Shown: positions 49,961 through 60,000 of the stretch, piece after piece | Position numbering within the stretch: position 1 is the first letter of the stretch | Layout of the letters: each line of letters starts with the position of its first letter | Assembly (NCBI RefSeq): GCF_932526225.1 | Contig: NC_064048.1 | Coordinates: 9,450,515-9,510,514 of the forward strand | Direction: 5' to 3' | DNA length: 60,000 nt | From: Nematostella vectensis | Taxonomy: Eukaryota > Cnidaria > Anthozoa > Actiniaria > Edwardsiidae | Notes under the pieces: model-generated | Seen by the model: only the letters and a program-made list of their open reading frames with translations | Told to the model about the DNA's origin: nothing | The model's database searches: none | Translations under genes and position numbers: made by a program

Positions 49961-52920
49961 AGAAAAAATCGAGCCGAAAGGTTATTTTCGTTTAAAAACC
50001 TTTCTTATCGAAATGAGAATTATGCTAAATCAATTAGCCACCTTGCGTATATTGAATACTGCCAATAATCCTCTTGATTTCCTTCTTGCCGATATTCAAA
50101 CCGCCTCCGGGGACTAATTGTTAAATAAAGTTATAGCTCTCTAGAACACATTTTCTCCGATATCGTGTCGACACCATTTTTTGAAAACTTTCAGTCACCT
50201 TACACCTAAGTTAATCCTCTTTGTCTGCGTCTTACCGCGCGACGTTTCGTCAATCCAAGGTGTTTTTAGCCTCGGGGTACAATCGGAATTTCTGGCGGGA
50301 AGCGCGAGCATGCTAAGCCAAGCTATAAGAGTTGATGAGACGCGAGTTTGCTTCATTTAAGGAGCAGATGTGTTGTGGTGTCTGGATCTGAGAGGTAGAG
50401 CTCGCTCTTATGCCATCAAGTGTGAGTTTGCGTAGGTTTTAATATGGGTGGAATTTAGCAAGGAATGCCATTTTTTGCTGTTCCTTATAAGAGCTTGACT
50501 GCCTAGACTTCGGTTTATGCGCAGTGATCGTATGGTGTTTTCAGCAAGCATGCATTCTTTGAGATTGATAAATGTCTTTTATATCCAGTGTAAAATTGCG
50601 CGGGGTTTTAAATTGGTGGAATTTAGTAGGAGATTCAAATTTTTGCTGTTCCTTATAATAGCTTCACTGCCGAAATGTTGGTTAAAGTTAAGTGTACATA
50701 ATTTCTAAAGACATTGATTTTATGCACAATTTCTTTGATATTTCAATATCTTTCCATCAAGCTAGAATTTTTTTCGTTCCTGATAATAAAAAGAAATGCG
50801 GAAAGGTTCACTTGACATGTTTGATGTAATTTGTATGATTTCGTAGGAATATTTCTAAGGGATGGTGTTTACAGCAAGCATGTATTTCTCTAGCATTGAC
50901 CAAGGCAAAGTTTTTTATATCCAGTGTAGATTTGTTTTCAAATGAGTGGAATTTAGCATCACAGTGACCGTAACATTATTTCTGAGGAGTGTTGATTTGA
51001 CCAGCATCCGTCTTTAACATTTATCATTTTCGATTAATTTTACCTAGCTTTGGTTAAAGTTATTCCCCGTGAATTGATTTCGTAGAATTATTTTTAAGGT
51101 AAGTGTTTCCAACAAGCATGCATTTTTGCCATTGAGCATAACTATGTATGGCATTTATGCAGCATTTTTAAGGCTGGTTCTTCTAGCAGGTTTACCCTTT
51201 TTAATTGATTTTTATTAGTTGTGGAAAATGCTGAGGTTAGACGATCTTTTCACCTACCTCTACTAGAAGGTTACACAAAGCAAAACGATAATAAAAATAT
51301 AATAATGGTACGATTGTAGGGCATTGTATAGGCGACATACCATGCTCTTGCAGCTTGTAAAAATTCAAAATGTCTTACACTAATAAGTAAAAGGGTATTT
51401 TCGATAATAAAAAATCGTAAATTAGCTGTAATCCTGTGTTAATCATTAACTGAGCTTTTATTTTTGCTATGACTTTAATTTTTGAAAAATCGTAGCCTGA
51501 ATCTTTGATATCTAGCGAACAAGTTTTTTTCTGTAACTGCAACTTAAAAAGAAGCGTAGCGTGTGACTTGCAGTGTTAACTATTCTTACATAACGTTCCA
51601 TATAATCTCTTCTAAAAAAGTGACTATCAAAATTCTGAATCACCACAGTTTTTGACGACATTTTGATTTGTCGGATTTAGACGTTAAAAGTCCTGACTGG
51701 GCAAGTCCACTTTTAAGCGAAAAAAAAGATTGGATTTAGCCGTAGGCTTTCTTTATCTTAAAAAAAGAACAGTACTCCTTATCACGTGAAATGGGATTAG
51801 AAAAAAATAAAAGCATTTGAGTGTACACATTTTATGCCTATATTAACATTCTTGTAGCTAATACCTTCCAGCTTTCCAGACCATATTTATTATTTTATCA
51901 ATTATTCTTGGTCACTTATGTTGTTCCCTTTTTAAGAGCACACGTTTTTAAATGAGGCTAATGTATTTACAGGTAGCTAAAGAGGATTTTACACAATGCG
52001 CGCTTTTACAAGGCAAAATGGTTTTGGCAAAATGCTTTCGGATAATGCAAGCAAAGTGCTAATTTTGATTGGGTGAAAGTCTTATCTAAACCGTAGCAAA
52101 ACGCAACAAACCTGCTTTTCTGTGAAGTTTTAGAGTGAAATAAGAAAGATTTCCTGGATTTCTTTCCTAATTCAGATAAAGGTCTTAGCTGAAGTAATAC
52201 CTAAGGCTACAATGTACTTGGTAGACTTTGAATTAATCTACCACGAAAAAGACATTTGCTCGTGCGAAAGCCTAAGTGTACATTGAAGACCTGTTTTCCA
52301 CATGAACTGTCTTATAATTTTGTTTACAAGGACGATGAGACTTATATTAAGTTATTGTAGAGCATTAGTATTCAAAAGGGAAGAAATTGAAGGGGTGAAA
52401 AATGAGATAGAAATTATGGACTTCAAATTAAATTATCTTTTTTATGGATGAGCCATGAAAGATTTCCTGAAAAAATGACATCGTCCACTCTCGACACTGT
52501 TGTGTGGCATATACCTTACTCTACTCAAAAACCTTTTTCGGCGAATAATTGGATTCAAAAATAACGCTCATTAGTGCAAGGCTTTCACCTTAGTTTCCAT
52601 TAACATTTTTTTTCTCCAAATTTCGGTTTTTACTTGATATTAAGCTTTACCCTTCTTACGTATTCAGTGAGTTCTATTCTTAAAAAAGGACATCAAACGA
52701 TTGGCTACTTTCTATTAGCCTATTCTTCTAGCCTATTCAGATTGAGGCAAGTCCAGCGCTATTAGCTCCATCACGAACGTTCGATTGTCAGGTCGACAAA
52801 ATCCCTTACGGAGCCAATATGTGAAACCCGATATAATGATTAATTAAAAGAATATATAACAACAATCAAGAGCGAGAAACAACTGTTTTCGCGCGATGCT
52901 TTGGTATCATATCCTTTATT
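49961..52920. other. non-coding AT-rich sequence with an old tandem repeat at about 50430-51150
   Basis: Three diverged copies share GGTGTTTTCAGCAAGCATGC (50533), GGTGTTTACAGCAAGCATGT (50863) and GTGTTTCCAACAAGCATGCA (51103). They also share TGGAATTTAG and TTTGCTGTTCCTTATAA phrases. No gene recognised. Confidence 0.6.
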
Positions 52921-52924
52921 TCTG

Positions 52925-53060
52925 TGGGATTATTATCATTATCATTACCATTACCATTACCATTACCATTACCATTACCATTACCACTTCTATTACCATT
53001 ACCATTACCATTACCATTACCATCACCATCACCATCACCATCATCATCATCATTATTAAT
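52925..53060 (+). repeat. (CATTAC)n / (CATCAC)n microsatellite
   Basis: About 130 bp of ATTACC hexamers grading into CATCAC and CATCAT. Non-coding. Confidence 0.95.
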
Positions 53061-54173
53061 TTTTATTTTTATTTTGCTTCATCAACAGTAGAATTCATAA
53101 TTATAGTTGTGACTGAATACATAGCCACTTTGCCCTAGAGATATCCTACTTTAGTATATAAAACTCGGGAACCTCGCAAGAACAAGCGATTTGATTGGTT
53201 GAGAAACTCGGGATAAATTGCAATATACACCTCCTAGGAGGTGGATATTTTCCTGCGCCCCGAAATCATACAAAATGGCGGGTGTAACAGCCGATTTTCA
53301 AGTGTCTCCGAAAAGAAAACTGCTCTTAAACCATTTTGGAGCATAGTGGCTCTAAAAATATCTACTATCTAATATTTCGCCACTATCCACCTCAATGAAA
53401 ATGGTATAATTGTTAAGTATACATGTTATATCTCTAATCTTATATCTATTGTATACCAAATTTATATGTTCATGTAGTAAACAATAATAGAAAAAACCTT
53501 TTGATTTTTTTTGGCGAAGTAGGTTTTGATATTTTGGGGCATTAAAATGCAAAATTTCTGCCTATAGGTTTTTAAATCACTGGTTCTCACACGCGTGTTT
53601 TTACTGTATTTATTACCTTCTTAATACCTCTTTACGGTGCGTCCGGGTCATGGCGTTCTTGCTGCTTTTTGTTCGAAAACGTGACTGAGCATAGCGTTCG
53701 CGCGGATGGATTAACTAGACCCTATGACCGGTGTAGATTCCCCCGCTATGCAGACTCCGACAAACACCAAGGATGCCATTTGATTACTGCGATTGTTATT
53801 ATTCTGCGAATTATCGTCAATAATTTCGAACTGATAAGCCGCTTTTCTTCATTCACACAAACGGCATTACATTTGGCGCTTTTTGATTGGTTAACGTCGG
53901 CAACAGTGCCGTGATTGGATATTTAGTACTGGTCAATAAAAACGCTAGTAGCATTTCGAATGACGGGAACCAGAAAACAATAAGGGAACAAGCGAGATCT
54001 CACAGAATTTTAAGAACCGCAGTAAATGATCCCAGTATTACAATATATAAATGTCATGCAGTTTGAAAGTATGCCACTTCTACAACCTATCTCCTGAATG
54101 TTATGAAAAAAACTGCCAATAACAATCTGTCACTTATTGATATACAACCAATAACAGTCCATTTCCCTTGCAG
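53061..54173. other. upstream region of the insulin-like coding exons
   Basis: ATTGG (inverted CCAAT) boxes occur at about 53193-53200, 53884-53891 and 53912-53918. A 23-codon open frame starts in good context at 53274 (MAGVTADFQV) but is too short to call. The acceptor CCCTTGCAG directly before the insulin ATG ends this region, so the gene has at least one upstream exon. Confidence 0.5.
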
Positions 54174-54951
54174 ATGCAGAATCCAAGTTGTTGCCTGGTT
54201 GCTATGGTGATATTGTGTGTGTTACTTTGCGTTGGTCTCGTCCAACCAGAACCCCATCACAAAGTCAGGGAAATAGGAAGGTCGAGTACGATTGGGTTCT
54301 TCTGTGGGGAACAGATCATTTCGGCTTATTTCGATGTCTGCGGCTCCAGGAGGCGGAAACGTAAGTAGAAATACCACTACGATTGCTGACCCGGCAGTAA
54401 GGGGTCGCTATCATCGTAGGTAGAACTACCGCTACAATTGCCAACCCGGTAGTAAGGGATCGCTGTCATCGTTTTTTGAACTACCCCTATGATTGCAAAC
54501 ACGGTTGGAAGGGATTGCTATAATCGTCTGTAGAAATGCCGCTACGATTGCTAACCCGATATGAAGGGGTCGCTATGATCATCAGTAGAACTACCGCTAC
54601 GTTTGCTAACCCGGTTGTAAGTGGTCGTTATCTTCTTCAGAAGAGATACCGCTACGATTGCTAAACCGATAGGAAGAGATCATTATTATCAGCAACATCG
54701 CCATCTTTAATATTACCATCACCTACAAATAAGCTATATCACATTGACTTTATGTTGTAATATTTGAAATTATTTACCACAACAAACAACTGCATTATTG
54801 TTTGCCAACAGGTTCATCCCCGGTGACAATGGACAGACAAGACGCCAAGCAATTTGTGAGTAGACAAAAGAGATCTTCCCCGAACGCCAACATCGTGGAG
54901 GAATGCTGTGGGGAGAGCTGCGCCTTCGAGGAGATCCGCGAATACTGCTAG
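54174..54951 (+). CDS. insulin-like peptide precursor (2 coding exons, 108 aa)
   Basis: Exons 54174-54360 and 54812-54951 (stop TAG 54949-54951), phase-1 intron. The secreted hormone precursor has: signal peptide about residues 1-25 (hydrophobic core VAMVILCVLLCVGLV); B chain with Cys44 and Cys56 in FFCGEQIISAYFDVCG (C-x11-C as in insulin); basic site RRRKR (59-63); a very short C-peptide of about 16 residues; basic site RQKR (80-83); A chain with Cys94, 95, 99 and 108 in the C-C-x3-C-x8-C pattern (NIVEECCGESCAF). All six insulin cysteines are present. The intron sits in the C-peptide in phase 1, the conserved insulin-family position. The ATG lies directly at an acceptor (TTGCAG|ATG), so the 5' UTR is on an upstream exon. 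The Cys and intron pattern make the family assignment firm; receptor and role are unknown. Confidence 0.93.
54361..54690 (+). repeat. 55-bp tandem array (6 units) starting exactly at the insulin-like gene's 5' splice site
   Basis: The first unit is the start of the intron, GTAAGTAGAAATACCACTAC then GATTGCTGACCCGGCAGTAA. Units begin at 54361, 54416, 54471, 54526, 54581 and about 54636. Their first bases drift from GTAAGTAGAA to GTAGGTAGAA, GTTTTTTGAA, GTCTGTAGAA and ATCAGTAGAA. Unit 2 keeps a GT donor-like start. Confidence 0.94.
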
Positions 54952-55060
54952 TGGTTTGAACAGTTAAGGACAATTGAGAACAATCAAGGCTGCGGTTTTT
55001 CTTCCAAATGATGATCTAAGTTAAGCTACAAAAGTTAAATAAAACGGTGTGTTGATTTAT
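54952..55060 (+). other. insulin-like gene 3' UTR with AATAAA at 55038-55043
   Basis: The first polyadenylation signal after the stop codon is AATAAA in GTTAAATAAAACGG. This would give a 3' UTR of about 100 bp. Confidence 0.65.
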
Positions 55061-55504
55061 AACCTTCTATAGAGGATCTTCTATAGAGCATGGCTTACCA
55101 CAAGACATGGGAAATGTTGGCGAACTAGCCGTCTGAAATGTTATGAAAACAGCAGAGCATTATCGAAACACAAAGCTGTGTTATTCTGGTAATGCTGGTA
55201 CTGTATGCAAGGGGCTTTGATTTCTACAAACACTTATCTCGTCTCAAGTGCTATAATGAACAGCAAAGATTCCAGTGATTTTTTCGTTTCGTCTTACTTC
55301 TCAATGATTCTAATCAACAAAGGTCGTGGTGAGGAGGCTGTGAGATCTGACTTGAATGACGCCTAGAGGCATGAGGAGGCTGTGAGATCTGACTTGAATG
55401 ACGCCTAGAGGCAATCCAATCATAGATGAGTATGCAACACCTTGCTACGGGCTTGACCTTTAGAACTATTAAAAAAGAAGCACCAGCAGCAGTAATAGCA
55501 ATAG
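55061..55504. other. intergenic, with a 2-copy tandem duplication at about 55328-55413
   Basis: GAGGAGGCTGTGAGATCTGA then CTTGAATGACGCCTAGAGGCA occurs twice with a period of about 43 bp. No gene seen. Confidence 0.8.
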
Positions 55505-55870
55505 GAAAAAAACACTCATCATTATCATCAACGTCGTCATCATCATCATCATCATTGTCGTCGTAATCAACGTCGTCATCGTCATCATCATCATCGTCAT
55601 CATCTTCAACGTCATCATCATCGTCTTCATAATCATCAACGTCATCATTACCATCATCATCATCGTTAACGTCATCATCATCACCATTATCATTTTCAAC
55701 GTCATCATCATCATCGTCAACGTCATCATCATCACCATCATCATCAACGTCATCACCATCATCATCGATAACGTCATCATCTTCACCATAATCATCAACG
55801 TCACCATCATCATCGTCGTCGTCATCTTTATCAACGTAATCAGCATCATCACCACCACCATCGTCAACTT
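55505..55870 (+). repeat. (CATCAT)n degenerate microsatellite with AACGTC interruptions
   Basis: CAT/CAC/GTC triplets interrupted by CAACGTCATCATC at fairly regular spacing. The minus-strand Met-rich frame is an artefact. Confidence 0.95.
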
Positions 55871-56504
55871 CCCCAAATCAATCGATAAATACGCTTGATA
55901 TTTTGCTGGAATTACAAAATGACAAATTGCGAGATAAAAAATACGCGTGAGAGTGCCGTAAGGGATTACGTATTGACCGGGGTGTCGAATGTTTAGGAAA
56001 TGCGAAGATATAATCTTTTATATAAAAATAGACTATTTGGACGCTTATAGGGGTTGATAAAATGCGTAAGGAGTGTTAATACAAAAAAATAATCCGTGTT
56101 TTTAATATCAGGAAAAAAACTTTACATTCATCATTTGGAAAAAGATACTGCAGTCTATAAAGATTTCGAAGTTGTAAAAAAAATCTTAGAAATATGTACA
56201 GAGTATTTATACAAAGTCGGCTTAAGCGGCGTGTATTTAAGTGTATAATATATCGAAATGAACTAATAATCCTTGTCAGTTATTTTAGTAAGGCAATAAA
56301 ATCTAAAAGATTCCAAATGGAGCATTGAATATTCGCTTATTATCCCTCTGTTTTAGTTTAAGACGGAACGGTTTTCATTTTCGAACAAAGGGTTTTATTG
56401 TAGGGCTTCCTTTTACTCGACGCTTTTTAGGGCGAGAAGACGGTGGCGGAAGGTGCGCGGGGGGGGGGGGGGGGGGAGGGAGGGGAAGGGCAAGGAACAA
56501 GCTA
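55871..56504. other. intergenic AT-rich sequence, ending in a G run
   Basis: No gene. A G run (about 56460-56476) precedes the next minisatellite. Confidence 0.6.
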
Positions 56505-56710
56505 GTGTAGTCTGATTCTCATTACCTCCACCATCTACTTTTCCAATTCTCATTACCTCCACCATCTACTTTTCCAATTCTCATTTCCTCCGCCATCTAC
56601 TTTTACAATTCTCATTACCTCCACCATCTACTTTTCCAATTCTCATTTCCTCCGCCATCTACTTTTCCAATTCTCATTACCTCCACCATCTACTTTTCCA
56701 ATTCTCATCT
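56505..56710 (+). repeat. 31-bp tandem repeat (about 6 units)
   Basis: The unit is TTCTCATTACCTCCACCATC + TACTTTTCCAA, for example CTCCA at 56526 and 56557. Confidence 0.94.
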
Positions 56711-57913
56711 TAACGACTTTTGCCTAATTTTCATTAAACCTATGTATCAAAACCTGGTTGCTATGGTTACCAGGGTACACATATCAAAATTTTATTTACA
56801 CAAAATAAGATAAATTTAAGGGAAAGTCATCAAATATCAATGTTCTAGACCAACCAGTTTCAAAATTATGACAGCTCGAAGGTGCTGGGGGCCTCAAAAG
56901 CGCCCCCCCCCCCCCCCTTCCCCGGTCTAAATAGTGTTAAACCAATGATCAATGCCAATCGCCCATCCATTTTTTTACGCTCCCGAAAAACACCGAGCAA
57001 GGGCGGTAGTTAAGCAGTTTGTTAGGATAATAAGCTGATCATAAACCACGACGACCAGTCGGGCACGTTTCGGCTATCGAAGTCAGGGATAGTTCGCGCG
57101 CCACGGGGTAGTAGCTCAGATTAAGCAACGTAACTTGACGGGCTTTTTATTACACACGGAGAGCGCGCCGCAAACAAGGCACAACTAAACCAAGTTAGAG
57201 GGAATTTCATGGTTTAGAATTTAACCTAACATACTTCGTTCCTACCTTTCACCGAGTCAAAAAAAAAAAGAATTATTTACATCTGCTAACTCGAACTGAA
57301 AATATCTTTAATAAAGTATTAGTCTTTTATCGTTGATGGTATTTTACAGTAAAGCTTACTTGATTAGTGGTTAACAATTTTTTTAATTATAGATATAACA
57401 AATGTAAGCATGTGCTTTTCTGATGGTAACCTTGGACTAAAAGTGTTCTCCGACTTGAATGGCATGGCGGGAGATCGCAACAGGAAAGGAAGCTAACTCA
57501 GCGCATGGCGTGGAGAGCTTTTATTACGCAAAAACATTCTTCCGTTGAAACAGCGCAAAACAACGCTGGAAGTTCTGCTATAGGTTAAATGAACCGAAAC
57601 TCTTGTGAAAGAAAAAACAATTATTACTGCATTCTGCAAAACCCTGATAATCAAAATCCCGGGGACGCTGTCGCAATAACATATCATGTAAATGTCGGAA
57701 ATTTATGGTGTTAAAAATGCATATTGAGTTGCATGATGTCGGAAAAACGGACAATGAAACTTAAAAGTTTCGGAAGTTTGTCTACACTCTTTGTTTATGT
57801 TTATAAACCACAGTCATTTCCTGTGTGGAAGAGATGGACGCTTGCTTTACCTGCCTTCTGGCCTTTGTGAAATAAAACTCATTATTTTCTAATTTAAAGG
57901 CAATATATTACTC
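56711..57913. other. intergenic, includes dispersed repeat copy B
   Basis: About 57110-57250 matches 49283-49420. A C run lies at about 56902-56917. No gene recognised. Confidence 0.55.
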
Positions 57914-58198
57914 CAGGGGCAGATACAGGGGGGAGGAGGTGGATTGGGTGGATATCCACCCCCCTTTTTGAGTTAAAAAAATTAAAAAGTCACTTTGCTT
58001 GAAGATAATAAATGTCTGAGGGAAGGGGGTTACTGTCCATGTGCCTTCGCCTGCTTGACTTAGCTGACTTGACAAATTCAATTCAGTGTGAAGTATGTAA
58101 GTTCTATGTAGTGACCTACCAAGAACCACTGGATCAGTTATAAGCTGTTTATCCGGCCATCATCCACCCCCCATTTTGAAATCTTGGATCAGCCCCTG
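57914..58198. mobile_element. hAT-like MITE, 285 bp
   Basis: The left end CAGGGGCAGATACAG and the inverted right end CAGGGGCTGATCCA form short terminal inverted repeats of the CAGGGGCGGATCCA type typical of hAT-related MITEs. The element is flanked on both sides by TACTC (57909-57913 and 58199-58203). hAT elements usually make 8-bp duplications, so only 5 bp matching here may reflect decay. There is no coding capacity. Confidence 0.65.
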
Positions 58199-58679
58199 TA
58201 CTCAAAACCTGTCTATGTTTTGTGACGCTCGACAGGAACATGGATAAGTAATACGACAAAAAGAAATATATATACTATATATATATACGCTGAAAGCTAC
58301 AGTCTGTAGGCAAAGTGCTTTTGAATTGAGTACTGTGTTGAATATAAACAGTAGTGGATCTAGGGGGAGCCTTTGGGCTGCCAGAAAGCAATATGCGACT
58401 GTCACGCAGGAATAAGTCACACATGTAGTGAAGACATATTTAGCATCTAGAAATTATATACTGATCGGCTGTCAGCATATCGAAGTCCACGGAACGACTA
58501 AAAGCATTTTGTTTAGTTTGCTTATCGCGTTTGACAGGGAAATCTAAAATGCTCGCATAGAAATTGCTTAGCCAAGCAGTTCCTATTTTTAGTAGATTCG
58601 GGAAACTTATAGGCGTGCCGCGTCCCTTTTCAAAGGTATTTGACAATCGGGATTTCGACACTAATTTCGTTTCGCACTA
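58199..58679. other. intergenic
   Basis: A short TATATA tract (58267-58287). No gene recognised. Confidence 0.55.
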
Positions 58680-58926
<247 letters not shown>

Positions 58927-59133
58927 TAGCATCAAGTAGATATTTGACTCTCCCTAGCGCATTCTTACCTTTACTAAGTCATCAAACAACTATTTGGGCA
59001 TTTTTTTTACTAATTACCTGTCACACAATGATCGGGATGTAAATTATATTCTATAGGGCCATCAATCACAAATGTCTTTATCCAGTCATCAAGCAACCAT
59101 TTGGGCCATTATATTTTCTTTTGTTTATTCCAG
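58927..59133. other. intergenic with a diverged direct repeat
   Basis: AGTCATCAAACAACTATTTG (about 58977) and AGTCATCAAGCAACCATTTG (about 59085) are diverged copies about 108 bp apart. Confidence 0.6.
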
Positions 59134-59323
59134 GTCATTTTTTGTAGCGCTCATCTTTGCAAGGACCTACGAAAAGTCCGCCACAGAAAGAGACTCATTT
59201 TGGTTAAAACTTGTTGACCTTATCAATTACATCTGTGAACTATTGCGCAAATTCCGTGCTACCACCATTTGCCGGCCCAGAGACTCCCAGAGATACAGTG
59301 ATAAGACCGTGTTTCAACAATAG
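59134..59323 (+). CDS. possible terminal exon of an unidentified gene
   Basis: A good acceptor (TTGTTTATTCCAG|G) opens a 62-codon frame ending in TAG. The product, with RTYEKSATERDSFWLKLVDL and CELLRKFRATTICRPRD, has protein-like composition in contrast with its surroundings. I do not recognise it, see no AATAAA close by and found no partner exon. It could be chance or transposon debris. Confidence 0.22.
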
Positions 59324-60000
59324 AAACAAAATATTAGAAAACAAACATAAAAGAGGTTTATTAGGAGACACAATGCCTTTTATCGAATTTCAACCGTGAC
59401 TAGTGAACATTTCGGCGACAATTACGCACATTTCGCGCTAACACACGACCACATAGGAGGCATCTAGATACAAGCAAAGATAAAAGACCAGGAATTAAAT
59501 GCAAATGGTAACCATGTCACAATGAAGTATCACACACATAGCACCAGGTTCAGACATTACACGACTCTAATAGAAATCAACATAGATGATAGACAGGGAA
59601 AAGATTGTCAGCCTTTTGGTCCAATAATTTAATGAAAGTTGCGACAAACCAAAATATGACCAGAATTGTATCCTCACCAACAAGAAATGGATGACAAATG
59701 TGCATCTTTCCGTGACCATTTAACGATCGCGCACATTCCATGTAACAAGGGGATTATTGTTTGACCAGCTTTGATTGCTTATCCTCCTTCTGGCGGAATA
59801 CCTAGATGATATCTGACAATTGCGCAATTGGTAGGGCTTGCACGGAAGCTTGTCATTTTCAGGAACCCAGGATTAGGGTTCTGCCATACTCATACGTTAT
59901 GAGGGGTATCGATGGGTAAATCCGAGACTCGCCGAGACCCGCGTTTCAGAATCCGAGCAAGAGACTGTCAAATTTTGGAATTCGAGCCCGAGCTTTTCCG
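59324..60000. other. right edge, no gene seen
   Basis: Ordinary AT-rich sequence turning GC-rich at the very end (GAGACTCGCCGAGACCCGCG). Nothing further recognised. Confidence 0.5.

Noticed and set aside
55469-55876. 135-codon Met-rich minus-strand frame
   Set aside because: CAT/CAC triplet microsatellite.
56325-56510. 61-codon frame ending in a poly-Gly run
   Set aside because: Ends in a G homopolymer; no supporting features.

Overview
This is animal nuclear DNA, most likely from a cnidarian (I suspect an anthozoan, but that is inference). The evidence is spliced genes with GT-AG introns, an insulin-family precursor, a nuclear tRNA-Arg gene with pol III terminators, a LINE reverse-transcriptase tail, small inverted-repeat transposons, and AT-rich non-coding DNA full of micro- and minisatellites.

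From about 1.4 to 34.1 kb the plus strand carries one large gene, an orthologue of the RNA/DNA helicase senataxin (SETX/Sen1). I could thread 23 coding exons with matching reading-frame phases (about 2,725 codons). The 5' end lies left of the window. Exons 3-4 encode a long disordered Ser/acidic linker with SUMO-type motifs. Exons 4-6 encode the region just before the helicase. Exons 7-20 encode the complete SF1B helicase core with motifs I, Ia, Ic, II, III, IV, V and VI. Exons 21-23 encode a basic, RS-like, disordered tail with a PP1-type RVxF motif.

The most unusual part of the window is the introns of this gene. Nearly every large intron of the helicase core holds a tandem array, and several arrays are built from the neighbouring splice junction itself. 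Ten degenerate copies of the 3' splice site plus exon start precede exon 11. About 115 copies of a 50-bp unit that carries the end of exon 11 and its 5' splice site follow it. About eight 59-bp copies of the end of exon 15 and its donor follow exon 15. About 105 copies of a 33-bp polypyrimidine-CAG unit precede exon 7. A second, unrelated gene (the insulin-like peptide, 54.2-54.95 kb) has six 55-bp repeats that start exactly at its 5' splice site. I read this as a recurrent process of junction-spanning tandem duplication in this genome.

The intron between exons 13 and 14 hosts a same-strand tRNA-Arg(TCG) gene followed by three 5'-truncated tandem copies of it.

From 34.1 to 54.1 kb I see no convincing protein gene. 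The stretch holds the SETX 3' UTR, a small inverted-repeat element (37.5 kb), a LINE fragment (38.9 kb, minus), a possible non-coding first exon at 39.85 kb, and several degenerate tandem repeats. At 54.17-54.95 kb there are two coding exons of an insulin-like peptide precursor (108 aa). From 55 to 60 kb there are microsatellites, a hAT-like MITE (57.9 kb), a long GA tract and one possible unidentified terminal exon (59.1 kb).
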